Below are positions 33,636 through 43,204 of a stretch of 64,000 nucleotides of DNA, piece by piece. The position numbers were made by a program, and so were the translations under genes. The stretch's first letter is position 1; each line of letters opens with the position of its first letter. The DNA comes from CALMKX01 sp036274895. Lineage in GTDB: Bacteria > Acidobacteriota > Thermoanaerobaculia > Multivoradales > SZUA-115. The notes under the pieces are model-generated. The model was not told the origin of the DNA. It saw nothing but the letters and a program-made list of their open reading frames with translations, and made no database searches. The DNA lies in assembly GCA_036274895.1 (NCBI GenBank), contig DASUEU010000018.1:1-64000 (forward strand). The letters run 5' to 3'.

Positions 33636-35963
33636 CTCGGTGGGCACCGCGCCGCAGGTATCGGTGCTCTCGTTGCAGGCCAGGGGGCTGCAGGGATCGC
33701 TGCCCGCCTGGCAGAGCCCGGCGCTGCAGGTCTCGACGCCATTGCAGAACAGGCCATCGTTGCAGTCCGGGTCGATGCTGCAGCCGGCGGCGAGGCCCCC
33801 GGTCACCACCAGGGCGAAGGGCTGCGGCCCGTTGGGCACGTTGAAGGAGCGCACGGTGACGGTGTAGGCGCCGGTGGCGGGGCTGGCGAGCAGCACCTGT
33901 TCCAAGGTGTTGCGGCGGTCGGCGGTGCCGCCCGTCGCCGAGACGCCAGCCGAGAAGACGTTGCCCAGGAAGGTGCCGCCCGGCCCGCTGACGATCAGGT
34001 CGAGATCGTTGTTGAGGTGAGGGCTGGCCGCCGGAGTCGACGGGAAATCGGTCCAGGCGAGGGTCACCTTCAGCGGCTCGGCGCTGGTGGTGACGGTGAA
34101 GGGGTAGGCGCGGTCCTCGTTGGTGGAGCCGGTGCCGAAGGGGGTGCCGTCGTCTTCGACCCACAGCTTGCGGGACTGCCCGGTGAAGAAGAGGGCATTC
34201 TCCAGCAGCACCCGGCCCCAGCCCTGGCAGTTGGCGGGGATGGCGGTAGTGCCGGTCATGCTGACGGCGGAATTGACCAGGGTGGCCTTGAGCAGGGCCG
34301 CCGAAGGGGTGAAGCCGTCGGTCGAGACCTCGCTGCCCGTGGGGTACCAACCGTCGGTGTAGTACTGCCGGACGAGGGCGGACAGGCCGGCTGCCCCCGG
34401 GCTCGCCATGCTGGTGCCGGAGAGGGAGAGGGTGCCGCAGTTGTTGGTGGTGATCGACAGGTCGTTGTTGGCCGAGACGATCGACGAGCCGGGCACGGTG
34501 AGGTCGGGCTTGATGCGGCCGTCGCTGGTCGGACCGCAGCTGCTGAACGAGGCCATGGACTCGGCGCTGGTGCCGCGCAGCGTGGCCCCCACGGAGACGC
34601 CGTTCTTGTTGGTCGACGGGCTGCCCACCGAGCCGGCGCCCGGGCCGGAGTTGCCGGCGGCGAAGAAGACCAGGAAGTCCTTGTGGTTCCACATGAACTC
34701 GTCGACGTCCTGGCTGGCGGCGGTGTAGTTGTTCTGCACCGCGCCGTTCTCGTTGTCGCCGTAGGAGTTGGTGTGCAGCCGTGCACCCTGGTCGTAGGCC
34801 TGCTGGAAGAGGGGGTTCATGTCCACCACCGGGCAGCCGATACCCGGCAGGTCGCCGCAGTTGTCGACGGCATAGCCGGCGTCTTGGATCACCAGCTTGG
34901 CGCCCGGGGCCATGCCGTCGGCGGTGTCGTGGGTGAGCGGGTTGGCGAAGTTGTCGCCGGCCACGATGCCGGCCACGTGGGTGCCGTGGTCCTGGGTGTC
35001 CCACTCGCTGCCGGAGATGCCGCCGGCGCACTCGGTGGCGGCCAGGAAGTCCACGGCCACGACCTTGCGCTGCGCCGTGTTGACCACCGTCCCGCCGTTA
35101 CAGACGTTGGTCGGGGGCAAGCCCAAGGCGGTGTCGCGGAAGAAGCACATGTCGGGATCGATGCCGGTGTCGATGATGCCCACGGTCTGCCCTTCGCCGA
35201 AGATCCCCTGGTTGAAGATCGGCGTGGTCTGGCCCCCCGAGAGGCCCGACTGGCAGACCCAGATGGTGGTGTCGTTGAGCAGGGTCTTGCGTCCCTCGAG
35301 CTCGATCCAGAAGACCTCGCGCAGGGCCGCCAGCGGCGCGCGCAGCGCGGCAATCCCCTGCGCAGTCAAGAGCAGACGCACGCGGGAGAAGAAGGGGGCG
35401 CGGCGAGCCCCCACGATGTTTTTGGCCCCCAGCCCTTCGATCGCCCGCAGCACCTCGGCGAGGTCGGCGTCGGGGAAGACGTGGACCATCACCGGCAGGT
35501 AGGCGGGCCGGGAGATAGCCTCCCCCGGTGCCTCGGCCTCGATCGCGGCGATGGCGGGCGAGATTTTGTAGGCCGGATGGTAGGCACCGCTCCAGGAAGC
35601 GCCCAGGTCGGCAAGCCGGTCGGCCGCCCTACCGTCCCCGGGCATCGTCAGCAGATAGGCGTAGTGGGGCAGGTAGGTGTAGATCCGCCGGCTGGCGGCA
35701 CGCAGGGCCTTGGCCTGACGGGCTGTCACCGGCCCCGGGAACTTGACCAGGAGGACCTCGTCCTCACCCGGCTCGGCCGGTCGAGCGCGCAGCGACTCTG
35801 CGGGCTCGGGCACGGTGCGGCGGGTGTCGATGGCTCCCGAGGCCAGGGAGATCAGGCTGCCCGCCTCGGGGCCTCGGTCCGCGGGTTCTTCAGCCGCGAG
35901 CCGGGGGGTGACCCCACCCAGCAGCACGGCAAGCATGGCGAAGCACGGGAATTGGCATTTCAT
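33069..35963 (-). CDS. Secreted subtilisin-like serine protease (S8) with DNRLRE-type module
   Basis: The 964-residue protease starts with ATG behind a strong AAAGGAGGT site. Signal peptide ~1-24. A propeptide-like region runs to ~225. The S8 catalytic residues are D265 (GIIDTGID), H326 (DHGTHVAGI) and S518 (SGTSMASPGAAG), with the oxyanion asparagine N438 (FFAAGNSGP). A beta domain (VTLAWTDFPSTPAASPHLNN, the usual C-terminal jelly-roll of kumamolisin/pro-protein groups) and a cysteine-rich stretch (about 730-776: DCNDGLFCNGVETCSAG) follow. The shared module fills 777-964. Its ending in the same module as the carboxypeptidase suggests that the two act together in external protein degradation; this is inference. 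Confidence 0.93.
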   Translation of the reverse strand: MKCQFPCFAMLAVLLGGVTPRLAAEEPADRGPEAGSLISLASGAIDTRRTVPEPAESLRARPAEPGEDEVLLVKFPGPVTARQAKALRAASRRIYTYLPHYAYLLTMPGDGRAADRLADLGASWSGAYHPAYKISPAIAAIEAEAPGEAISRPAYLPVMVHVFPDADLAEVLRAIEGLGAKNIVGARRAPFFSRVRLLLTAQGIAALRAPLAALREVFWIELEGRKTLLNDTTIWVCQSGLSGGQTTPIFNQGIFGEGQTVGIIDTGIDPDMCFFRDTALGLPPTNVCNGGTVVNTAQRKVVAVDFLAATECAGGISGSEWDTQDHGTHVAGIVAGDNFANPLTHDTADGMAPGAKLVIQDAGYAVDNCGDLPGIGCPVVDMNPLFQQAYDQGARLHTNSYGDNENGAVQNNYTAASQDVDEFMWNHKDFLVFFAAGNSGPGAGSVGSPSTNKNGVSVGATLRGTSAESMASFSSCGPTSDGRIKPDLTVPGSSIVSANNDLSITTNNCGTLSLSGTSMASPGAAGLSALVRQYYTDGWYPTGSEVSTDGFTPSAALLKATLVNSAVSMTGTTAIPANCQGWGRVLLENALFFTGQSRKLWVEDDGTPFGTGSTNEDRAYPFTVTTSAEPLKVTLAWTDFPSTPAASPHLNNDLDLIVSGPGGTFLGNVFSAGVSATGGTADRRNTLEQVLLASPATGAYTVTVRSFNVPNGPQPFALVVTGGLAAGCSIDPDCNDGLFCNGVETCSAGLCQAGSDPCSPLACNESTDTCGAVPTEVTFTSVASQDGYVLESGETTNVGGSGSSTSSTTSALRAGDNNQDRQYKAVVSFDTSSIPDGATILSATLRLRRGTVSGTNPFGTHGTCRADVQTGGFSGSTALQTGDFQAAATAVQAASLSNAASNGAWSEGSLSAAGLAAVNKTGTTQLRVYFSLDDNDDGGTDYIGYYSGDNATAANRPQLVVTYQ

Positions 35964-36146
35964 CGCGTGACCTCCTTTTAATGGAACGGACTACGGCGCC
36001 AGCCCGCTGCCCGCCGCCGCCGAGCACCCGGCCCCGCTGTTTCCAGTCCCTTGGTGTTGTGGTTGAGACTACGGACCCTGAGCTGGCGAGTCAAACCCCC
36101 GGGCCGGGCTCGCCGCGGACAGCAACTCGCCTCGCCCGGCCGGTCC

Positions 36147-36199
36147 CGCTATTCAAACTTGAGCCAAACTCGAACAACGGTGGCCGCTATTCAAGTTTG
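36147..36199. repeat. Direct and inverted repeats upstream of the protease gene
   Basis: CGCTATTCAA occurs at 36147-36156 and 36185-36194 (38-bp period). Overlapping these, CAAACTTGA (36154-36162) is the inverse of TCAAGTTTG (36191-36199). The patch is AT-rich and lies 180-230 bp before the protease start and just after the isocitrate dehydrogenase gene on the same strand. It may be a regulator site or a weak hairpin. The rest of the 267-bp gap shows no gene. Confidence 0.45.
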
Positions 36200-36230
36200 T
36201 TGAATGAGGGTTCGGAGGGGGGAAGGACCC

Positions 36231-37274
<1,044 letters not shown>

Positions 37275-37289
37275 GGCGGCGGAAAGGTA

Positions 37290-40196
37290 TCACGGCGCCA
37301 GTTCTTCGAGCCTCGCTACGACGTCGCGGTAGTGGCTGTTGGTGCCGTAGATGTCGACGAAGGTCTTGTAGGCGTTGTCGTTGTCGCCGGCGATGGCGTA
37401 GGCGTTGCCCAGGTCGTAGAGCAGCGACAGGGACTCGTCCTCGGTCAGCCCGGGGCGATCGAGCCCACGGCGGTACCACTTGATCGCGAGACCGGGCAGT
37501 CCCTTCTCGAGGAAGCACATCCCCAGCAGGGAGCAGCAGTCCACCAGCTTGCCGGAATCCTTGGCGGCGAGCTGGAACTCGCCGATCGCCTCGTCGAGCA
37601 ACCCCATCTCGCGATAGGCGATGCCGAGGTTGAAGTGGGTCTCGAAGTCCTCGGGGGAGAGGTGCTCGGCCACCCCTCGCTTGAAGCCCTCGACGATCTC
37701 CTCGAGGGTCTGCTCGTGGGGCGAGCCGAAGACGCCCTCGTCACCCCGCTGCTCCTCTTCCTTGCGCAGCTCCTGCTCGAGCTCGGCCGCCAGGTCGAAG
37801 AACTCCTGCTCGTCGTCGAAGAGCTGATCGGCTTCGGAAACCGGGCTCGCCGCCTCGGAGCCGACCTCGTCGAGCCAGTTGGGCGGTGCCGGCTTCTTGG
37901 CCGCGGGGGGCGGCGGGGCGGCAGCCTTGGGCGGCCGGGCCGGCTTCGCCGCCGGCATGGGGCCGAGGTCGTAGACCTCGAAGTCCGCGAGGTCCTCCTC
38001 GGTGAAGAGAGGGACCTTCAAGACCGGCGCGGGAGGCGCGGGCGCAGCGGCGGCCGCCGGGGGATCGAGGGCGGCCGGCGCCGGGGTCTCGACCTCGGGC
38101 GGCTCGAGGCGCAGCTCGGCCGCCGGCTCGGCAGCGGCCGGCGCGGGGGGCGGGGCCGCCGCGACCGGCTCGGAGGCGGGCTTGCGCCGCGGCTTGCGGC
38201 CGGAGCGGGTGTCCTCGAGCACGGCGGAGATCTGCGCCATGGTGGCGTCCAGATCTAGGTCCAGGTTCTTCCGCGCGGCGCGGGGAGGAGCCACCGGCCG
38301 CTCCTCCGGCAGGGCCCAGGACTCCCCTTCGGCCTCGAAGGGGGTCAGGGCAGGCGCCACCGCCTCGGCGGCCGGCTCGGCGACCTGCGCCACGGGTTCG
38401 GCGAGCTCCGGCGTCGCTTCGAGCTCGATCTCGAGCGAGGGCACCGGCAAGTCGAGCTCCTCGATCTCCAGCTCCAACCAGGCCTCGGCGGCCAGACGGG
38501 GCACGGGAGCCGGCGGCTCTGCCTCCCTGGCGATGGCATCCGCGACTGCCGGCCCGGGCGTCGCCGGCCCTTCGAGCTCCCCAGCCAAATCGAGATCCGC
38601 GGGCAGCTCGAGATCCACATGCAGGTCGAGCTCGCCGATCTCCGCCAGGGAGCTGCCGACCTCGTGGGCCGCCCCGCCGGCTTCCATGGGCGCCGCCGCG
38701 GGAGCCAGCACCTTGCGCGCCCCCTGCATCTCGAAGCCCGCGGCGAGCAGCCGCTCGCGCGTCGGCAGCCAATCCTCGGCACGGCCCGTGTCGGCGGCGA
38801 TCGAGGCCATCTCATTGGCGAGGATGGTCACCCGGTCGTAGCGGCCCTCTTCCAGGTGCAGCTGGATCTGCAATGAGTAGGCGCCGAGGTGACGCGGGTT
38901 GCCGCGAAAGACCTCGTCCAGCCGTTCCAGGGCGCGGGTCCTGAGCCCGTACTTGGCCAGCACCTCGGCCTCGGCGACCAGGTCGTCCTCGTGGTCCTGC
39001 CGCCGGGGCTCGAGCTCGGCCGCGGTCTTCTCGAGGGCCTCCTCGTCGATGTAGAGATCGACCGCCTCCTCGAAGTCTTCGGCCGGCGCGAAGGGAGCCG
39101 AGGTCCGCACCGTCTCGTCGCCGAAGGGCGGCAGCTCCAGGGGGACCTCGAGCTCGAGGTCCGCCGCCGCCAGGGCCTCCGCGACGAAGGCTGGGGGCGC
39201 CACCAGATCGGGCGGCGGCTTGACCAGGCTCGCCGGCTCGTCGTCGCTGTCGAGATCGAGAGTGAAGACCTCGCCGCCGACTTCCGTGAGCTCGGCCGGC
39301 AGCTCGACTTCCTCGACGAAAAGCTCGGCCTTGCCCAGAGGGCCGGAGCGCCAGGAGGTGCCGGTCTCGTCGAGGGCGGGCTCCTTGGCCCAGCCGAGCA
39401 CCTCGTCGGTGCTCGCCGTCGCCTCTTCCACCGGGCTCGCCGGCGGCTGGACGGGCGGTGCGGGGGCTTCACGGGGAGCCCGGGCGAGGGCGCCGGCCGC
39501 GGGGTTGCGCCGGCTGGCCGTGGCCAGCAGCTTCGCGGCCGCCGACTCCGCCCCGGCTCGCCGCAACTGCTCGACGGCCTCCTCGACCAGCAAGAGGTCA
39601 TCGCTCGCGATCTCGACCGCCTTGTCGTAGACGCGCACCGCGCCCTCGATCTGCCCCGCTCCGAGCATCTGCTCGGCGATCCGGCGGTACTCGGAGATCG
39701 CCTCGGGAATGCGGCCCTCCTGCTCGAGCAGGTCGGCGATGCGGGCGCGATGGGAGGGATTGGTCGGCTCCAGCACCAGCATGCGCTGGCAGATGGCGAT
39801 CGCTTGTTCAGGCTGCCGGTGCTTCTGGTAGTAGTCGATCAGGACCTGGTACTGGGTGCGCGCCTCGTTGACCAGGCCTTGGCGGTGGTAGAGCTCGGCC
39901 AAGCGCTCATAGATCTCGAGACGGGTGGGGTCGAGCTTGATGATCTTCTTGTAGATCGCGATCGCCTTGACGAAGAAACCATCCTCCGTGTACTGCTCGG
40001 CGATGCGGGTGAACAGGCCGACGGCATCCTCGATGCGCTCGAGGCGGGCGTAGAGGTCTCCGACCCGGTTCAGGGTGTTGGTGTCGCGCGGGTTGTCCGC
40101 CAACACCTTACGGTACTCGCGGATGGCCGCGTCGACCTTACCCCGCGACACCAGCCGCTCCGCGGCCTGGATGACCTTCTCTCGAGCCACTGCCAT
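37290..40196 (-). CDS. Large cytoplasmic TPR protein
   Basis: The 968-residue product starts at the ATG at 40196, which shares one base with the rnhB stop (TGATG). Residues ~1-225 are tandem TPRs (e.g. AAIREYRKVLADNPRDTNTL, LDPTRLEIYERLAELYHRQG). The middle ~500 residues are low-complexity, acidic, and Ala/Pro/Glu-rich, with short hydrophobic motifs such as ELDLPVPSLEIELE. The last ~150 residues hold further TPRs (FETHFNLGIAYREMGLLDEA). No membrane segment or enzyme domain is seen. It looks like a scaffold tethering partners at two ends of a flexible chain. Its place between rnhB and isocitrate dehydrogenase gives no clear hint of function. Confidence 0.85.
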   Translation of the reverse strand: MAVAREKVIQAAERLVSRGKVDAAIREYRKVLADNPRDTNTLNRVGDLYARLERIEDAVGLFTRIAEQYTEDGFFVKAIAIYKKIIKLDPTRLEIYERLAELYHRQGLVNEARTQYQVLIDYYQKHRQPEQAIAICQRMLVLEPTNPSHRARIADLLEQEGRIPEAISEYRRIAEQMLGAGQIEGAVRVYDKAVEIASDDLLLVEEAVEQLRRAGAESAAAKLLATASRRNPAAGALARAPREAPAPPVQPPASPVEEATASTDEVLGWAKEPALDETGTSWRSGPLGKAELFVEEVELPAELTEVGGEVFTLDLDSDDEPASLVKPPPDLVAPPAFVAEALAAADLELEVPLELPPFGDETVRTSAPFAPAEDFEEAVDLYIDEEALEKTAAELEPRRQDHEDDLVAEAEVLAKYGLRTRALERLDEVFRGNPRHLGAYSLQIQLHLEEGRYDRVTILANEMASIAADTGRAEDWLPTRERLLAAGFEMQGARKVLAPAAAPMEAGGAAHEVGSSLAEIGELDLHVDLELPADLDLAGELEGPATPGPAVADAIAREAEPPAPVPRLAAEAWLELEIEELDLPVPSLEIELEATPELAEPVAQVAEPAAEAVAPALTPFEAEGESWALPEERPVAPPRAARKNLDLDLDATMAQISAVLEDTRSGRKPRRKPASEPVAAAPPPAPAAAEPAAELRLEPPEVETPAPAALDPPAAAAAPAPPAPVLKVPLFTEEDLADFEVYDLGPMPAAKPARPPKAAAPPPPAAKKPAPPNWLDEVGSEAASPVSEADQLFDDEQEFFDLAAELEQELRKEEEQRGDEGVFGSPHEQTLEEIVEGFKRGVAEHLSPEDFETHFNLGIAYREMGLLDEAIGEFQLAAKDSGKLVDCCSLLGMCFLEKGLPGLAIKWYRRGLDRPGLTEDESLSLLYDLGNAYAIAGDNDNAYKTFVDIYGTNSHYRDVVARLEELAP

Positions 40197-40852
40197 CAGC
40201 CAACCCCTCCAGCCTCTCGTGGCCGGGGCAACACCGATCGGAACGTCAGGCGATGCTCCGGCGACGGGCCGTAGGCGGCCAGGGCCGCCAGATGCTCCGG
40301 CGCTCCGTAACCCTTGTGCGCGGCGAAGCCGTAGTGAGGATACCGCAGGTCGAGGTTGCACATGATTTGGTCACGATGGACCTTGGCGAGGATGGAGGCG
40401 CAGGCCACCGAATAGCACACCGAGTCGCCCCGCACCACCCCCAGCTGGGGAAGGCTCACCCCGGGCAGACGCAGCGCGTCGAGAAGAAGCAGGTCGGGCT
40501 GGGGGGCGAGCGCGGCGATGGCCCGCTGCATCGCCAGGCGAGTGGCCTCGAGGATGTTGACGGCGTCGATGTCGCCCGCTGTCACCGCCGCCACGCCCCA
40601 GGCGATGGAGGCCTCGCGGACTCGCGGCGCCAGCCGCTCCCGCTGGTCGGGGCTGAGGCGCTTGCTGTCGTCGACGCCGGGCACCAGACGACCCGGCCGC
40701 GGGATCACCGCGGCGGCCACCACCGGGCCGGCCAGGGCTCCCCGGCCGGCCTCGTCGACTCCGGCGATGGCGCGGTAGCCGAACGGGCCGAGCTCTTCCT
40801 CCAGACTGCGTAGCAGCCTCAGCCGGTACGCTTCCGCGAAGAGCTCGATCAC
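40196..40852 (-). CDS. rnhB: Ribonuclease HII
   Basis: The 218-residue enzyme removes RNA from RNA-DNA hybrids and misincorporated ribonucleotides. The diagnostic active-site motif is GVDEAGRGALAGPVVAAAVI, with further acidic residues at LLLDAL and the conserved SILAKVHRD. Length is normal. It follows rplS by 18 bp in the usual trmD-rplS-rnhB order. Confidence 0.94.
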   Translation of the reverse strand: MIELFAEAYRLRLLRSLEEELGPFGYRAIAGVDEAGRGALAGPVVAAAVIPRPGRLVPGVDDSKRLSPDQRERLAPRVREASIAWGVAAVTAGDIDAVNILEATRLAMQRAIAALAPQPDLLLLDALRLPGVSLPQLGVVRGDSVCYSVACASILAKVHRDQIMCNLDLRYPHYGFAAHKGYGAPEHLAALAAYGPSPEHRLTFRSVLPRPREAGGVG

Positions 40853-40870
40853 CTCGCTCGGAAGGAGGGC

Positions 40871-41254
40871 CTAGGCTTCCAGCTCGGCGGCGAGCGAGGT
40901 CTTGCTGCGGTCGGCCTGCCGCTCCTCGATGCGAGCAGCACGTCCGCGCAGATTGCGCAGGTAGTAGAGCTTCGCCCGGCGGACCTTGCCGCGACGGACG
41001 ACCTCGATCTTCTCGATGATGGGAGAGTGGAGCGGAAAGATGCGCTCGACCCCGACGCCGGCCGAGATCTTGCGCACGGTGAAGGTCTCGCGGGTGCCAC
41101 CGCCGCGGCGGGCGATGATCACCCCCTGGAAGACCTGGATACGCTCCTTGTTGCCCTCGACCACACGCACGTGCACGCGCACCGTGTCGCCCGGGCGGAA
41201 CTCGGGGGTGTCGGTGCGCAGATAGGGTGCTTCGACCAGTCCAAGCTTGTTCAT
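40871..41254 (-). CDS. rplS: 50S ribosomal protein L19
   Basis: The 127-residue ribosomal protein sits at the 30S-50S interface. Diagnostic text: FRPGDTVRVHVRVVEGNKER, then FQGVIIARRGGGTRETFTVR, then GVGVERIFPLHSPIIEKIEV and RAKLYYLRNLRG. It has a short Ala/Glu-rich C-terminal tail. It lies 34 bp after trmD. Confidence 0.97.
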   Translation of the reverse strand: MNKLGLVEAPYLRTDTPEFRPGDTVRVHVRVVEGNKERIQVFQGVIIARRGGGTRETFTVRKISAGVGVERIFPLHSPIIEKIEVVRRGKVRRAKLYYLRNLRGRAARIEERQADRSKTSLAAELEA

Positions 41255-41288
41255 GACTCAAATCCCCTTCAGGACAGCGGACCGCTGA

Positions 41289-42047
41289 TCATTTCTCAAC
41301 TGAGGCGGCCTTGGCAAGGGCTTCTGCCTCTTCGACCTCGGCCAGGAAGCGGCGCTCCTCGGCCGAGAGCTGCACGCCCGCGAGCAGGTCCGGGCGCTTT
41401 CTCCGGGTCGCCAGCAGGGCCTCGCGGCGCCGCCAACGGACGATGGCGGCGTGGTCTCCCGAGAGCAGGACCTCGGGAACCCGCCGCCCTTCCACTTCCG
41501 GCGGACGGGTGAAGTGAGGGTGGTCGAGCAGGCCGTCGCGGAAGCTGTCTTGCTCGACCGAGCCGGCCTGCTGGACCACCCCCGGTACCTGCCGCGACAC
41601 CGTCTCGATCACCACCATGGCCGCCAGCTCTCCGCCGGAGAGCACGTAGTCGCCGATCGAGACCTCCTCGTCCACCACCAGCTCCATCACCCTCTCGTCC
41701 ACTCCTTCGTAGCGGCCGCACAGCAGCAAGAGCCGGGAGTGGCCGGCGAGCTCACGGACCTTGGCGTCGTCCAGGCGCCGCCCCTGGGGCGACAGCATCA
41801 CCCGCAGGGCGGGCGCCTCGGCGGTGAGCGAGCGCACGGCGCGGAGCCAGGGCGGCGCCGTCATCACCATGCCGCCGCCGCCGCCGTAAGGCTCGTCGTC
41901 GACGCTCTTGTGCCGGTCCTCGGTGAAGTCCCGCAGGTCGTGGACCCCGACCTCGAGGAGGCCCTTCTCGATCGCCCGGCCCACCAGGCTGGTGGTCAGG
42001 AAGGTCGAGAAGAGCTCGGGGAAGATGGTGACGACCTCGATGCGCAT
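41289..42047 (-). CDS. trmD: tRNA (guanine-N1)-methyltransferase TrmD
   Basis: The 252-residue SPOUT-fold enzyme makes m1G37 in tRNA to prevent frameshifting. It has family motifs TIFPELFSTFL, YGGGGGMVM, LLLCGRYEGVDERV, IGDYVLSGGELAAMVVIE and a catalytic Asp region SFRDGLLDHPHFTRP. The ATG start lies inside the end of rimM (52-bp overlap), so translation is probably coupled. Confidence 0.96.
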   Translation of the reverse strand: MRIEVVTIFPELFSTFLTTSLVGRAIEKGLLEVGVHDLRDFTEDRHKSVDDEPYGGGGGMVMTAPPWLRAVRSLTAEAPALRVMLSPQGRRLDDAKVRELAGHSRLLLLCGRYEGVDERVMELVVDEEVSIGDYVLSGGELAAMVVIETVSRQVPGVVQQAGSVEQDSFRDGLLDHPHFTRPPEVEGRRVPEVLLSGDHAAIVRWRRREALLATRRKRPDLLAGVQLSAEERRFLAEVEEAEALAKAASVEK

Positions 42048-42595
42048 GTTTCGACGAGACCGGGCGGCAGCTCGAGCTCGATGACTCCTTCTTCGACGTC
42101 GACCCGCTTCAAGAAGCTGCGGACGAAGGGGATGGGCAACGTGCCCTCGGGCCCCTCCACGATCAACAAAAGCCCGCCGCCATCCTCCAGCACGTCCACC
42201 ACCTCGCCCAGCTCGCCGGCCCCCCGGTCCGAGCAGCGGCAGCCGATCAGCTGGAAGTAGAAGTACTCCCCTTCGGCGGCCGGCGGAACCTCGCTCGCCG
42301 CCACTGCCAGCTCACGACCAGCCAGGGCCTCGGCCCCGGTGCGATCCTCGACCCCCTCGAAGGTGACCAGGACCACTCCCTGGTGGGGACGGCAGCGCAG
42401 CACGGTGAGGGACCTGGGCGGCTGGCCCGGGCGGCTGGCCAGCAGGCGGCTGCCCGGCGCGAAGCGCCCGGGCACGTCCGAGAGAACCTCGATGACCACC
42501 TCGCCCCGGATGCCGTGGGCGCGGCGGATGCGCCCAACCAGCACGGTCTCGGGCGCTCGGCTACTCGTCGAGGACTTCGAGCCCGTACTGCGCAC
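41996..42595 (-). CDS. rimM: Ribosome maturation factor RimM
   Basis: The 199-residue protein assists 30S assembly. Core text: VLVGRIRRAHGIRGEVVIEV, then the PRC-barrel part EGEYFYFQLIGCRC, GELGEVVDVLEDGGG and IPFVRSFLKRVDVEEGVIEL. The GTG at 42595 has GAGGTGG 3-4 nt upstream but overlaps khpA by 35 bp; the alternative GTG at 42544 removes 17 residues and leaves a 16-bp gap. The last ~20 residues (SRSSPSSPSSSRPS) are a serine-rich tail created by the overlap with trmD. Confidence 0.92.
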   Translation of the reverse strand: MRSTGSKSSTSSRAPETVLVGRIRRAHGIRGEVVIEVLSDVPGRFAPGSRLLASRPGQPPRSLTVLRCRPHQGVVLVTFEGVEDRTGAEALAGRELAVAASEVPPAAEGEYFYFQLIGCRCSDRGAGELGEVVDVLEDGGGLLLIVEGPEGTLPIPFVRSFLKRVDVEEGVIELELPPGLVETCASRSSPSSPSSSRPS

Positions 42596-42812
42596 GGTCC
42601 ACCTCGCCGCGGCAGTCGAGCAGGGTGCGCAGGGCGCGGATCGTGCGCCCCCGGCGCCCGATCACCTGGCCGACGTCCTCGGCGGCCGTTTCGACCTCGA
42701 AGACGGTGGCGCGCCGCATCGGCACGGAGCGCACGTCCAACTGCTCGGGTTGGTCGACGAGGAGCGCAAGGACCTGGGCGAGGTCGGCAGCGACCTGACG
42801 GCTCTCAGGCAC
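42561..42812 (-). CDS. khpA: KH-domain RNA-binding protein KhpA
   Basis: The 83-residue protein is a single KH domain with the GxxG loop IGRRGRTI and the conserved start LAQVLALLVDQPEQLDV. KhpA binds RNA, often with KhpB, and is found between rpsP and rimM in many bacteria, as here. It overlaps the rpsP stop by 8 bp. Confidence 0.93.
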   Translation of the reverse strand: MPESRQVAADLAQVLALLVDQPEQLDVRSVPMRRATVFEVETAAEDVGQVIGRRGRTIRALRTLLDCRGEVDRAQYGLEVLDE

Positions 42813-43035
42813 GGGCGAGGAGGCTCTTCACCGTGTCGGAGAGCTGCGCCCCGCGGTCCACCCAGTACTGGACGCGCTCCCGGTCGATCTTGACGAGGGC
42901 AGGGTTCTGGGTCGGGTCGTACTGCCCGACCTCTTCTACGGAGGAGGCGGTGGGGACTCGGCGCCCGTCGGAGACCACCAGGCGGTAGTAGGCCCGGTTC
43001 CGGTTTCCCATGCGCCGCAGACGAATCTTGAGCAT
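42805..43035 (-). CDS. rpsP: 30S ribosomal protein S16
   Basis: The 76-residue small-subunit protein reads MLKIRLRRMGNRNRAYYRLV, then VEEVGQYDPTQNPALVKID and VQYWVDRGAQLSDTVKSLL, all typical of S16. The ATG at 43035 follows GAGAGG. It is first in the operon rpsP-khpA-rimM-trmD-rplS-rnhB-TPR-IDH, and the 169-bp gap before it should contain the promoter. A longer upstream frame is non-coding. Confidence 0.97.
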   Translation of the reverse strand: MLKIRLRRMGNRNRAYYRLVVSDGRRVPTASSVEEVGQYDPTQNPALVKIDRERVQYWVDRGAQLSDTVKSLLARA

Positions 43036-43204
43036 CGTTCCAACCTCTCGGTTTGCTGATCGGATCGGCGAGGCTCCGCCCGCCGTGAAGAGTCGGGAAG
43101 GATAGCACGAGTCAGGGGCTCGCGAAGGACCCGCTTGCCCAGCTCCCGGGTCGGGGCTAATCTCCCGATCCAGCGATCGCAGGCGAACCGCGGAGGAGGG
43201 GACC

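Noticed and set aside
41996..42047. Apparent frameshift at the rimM-trmD junction
   Set aside because: Both frames keep intact family motifs; the 52-bp overlap simply gives RimM a serine-rich tail.
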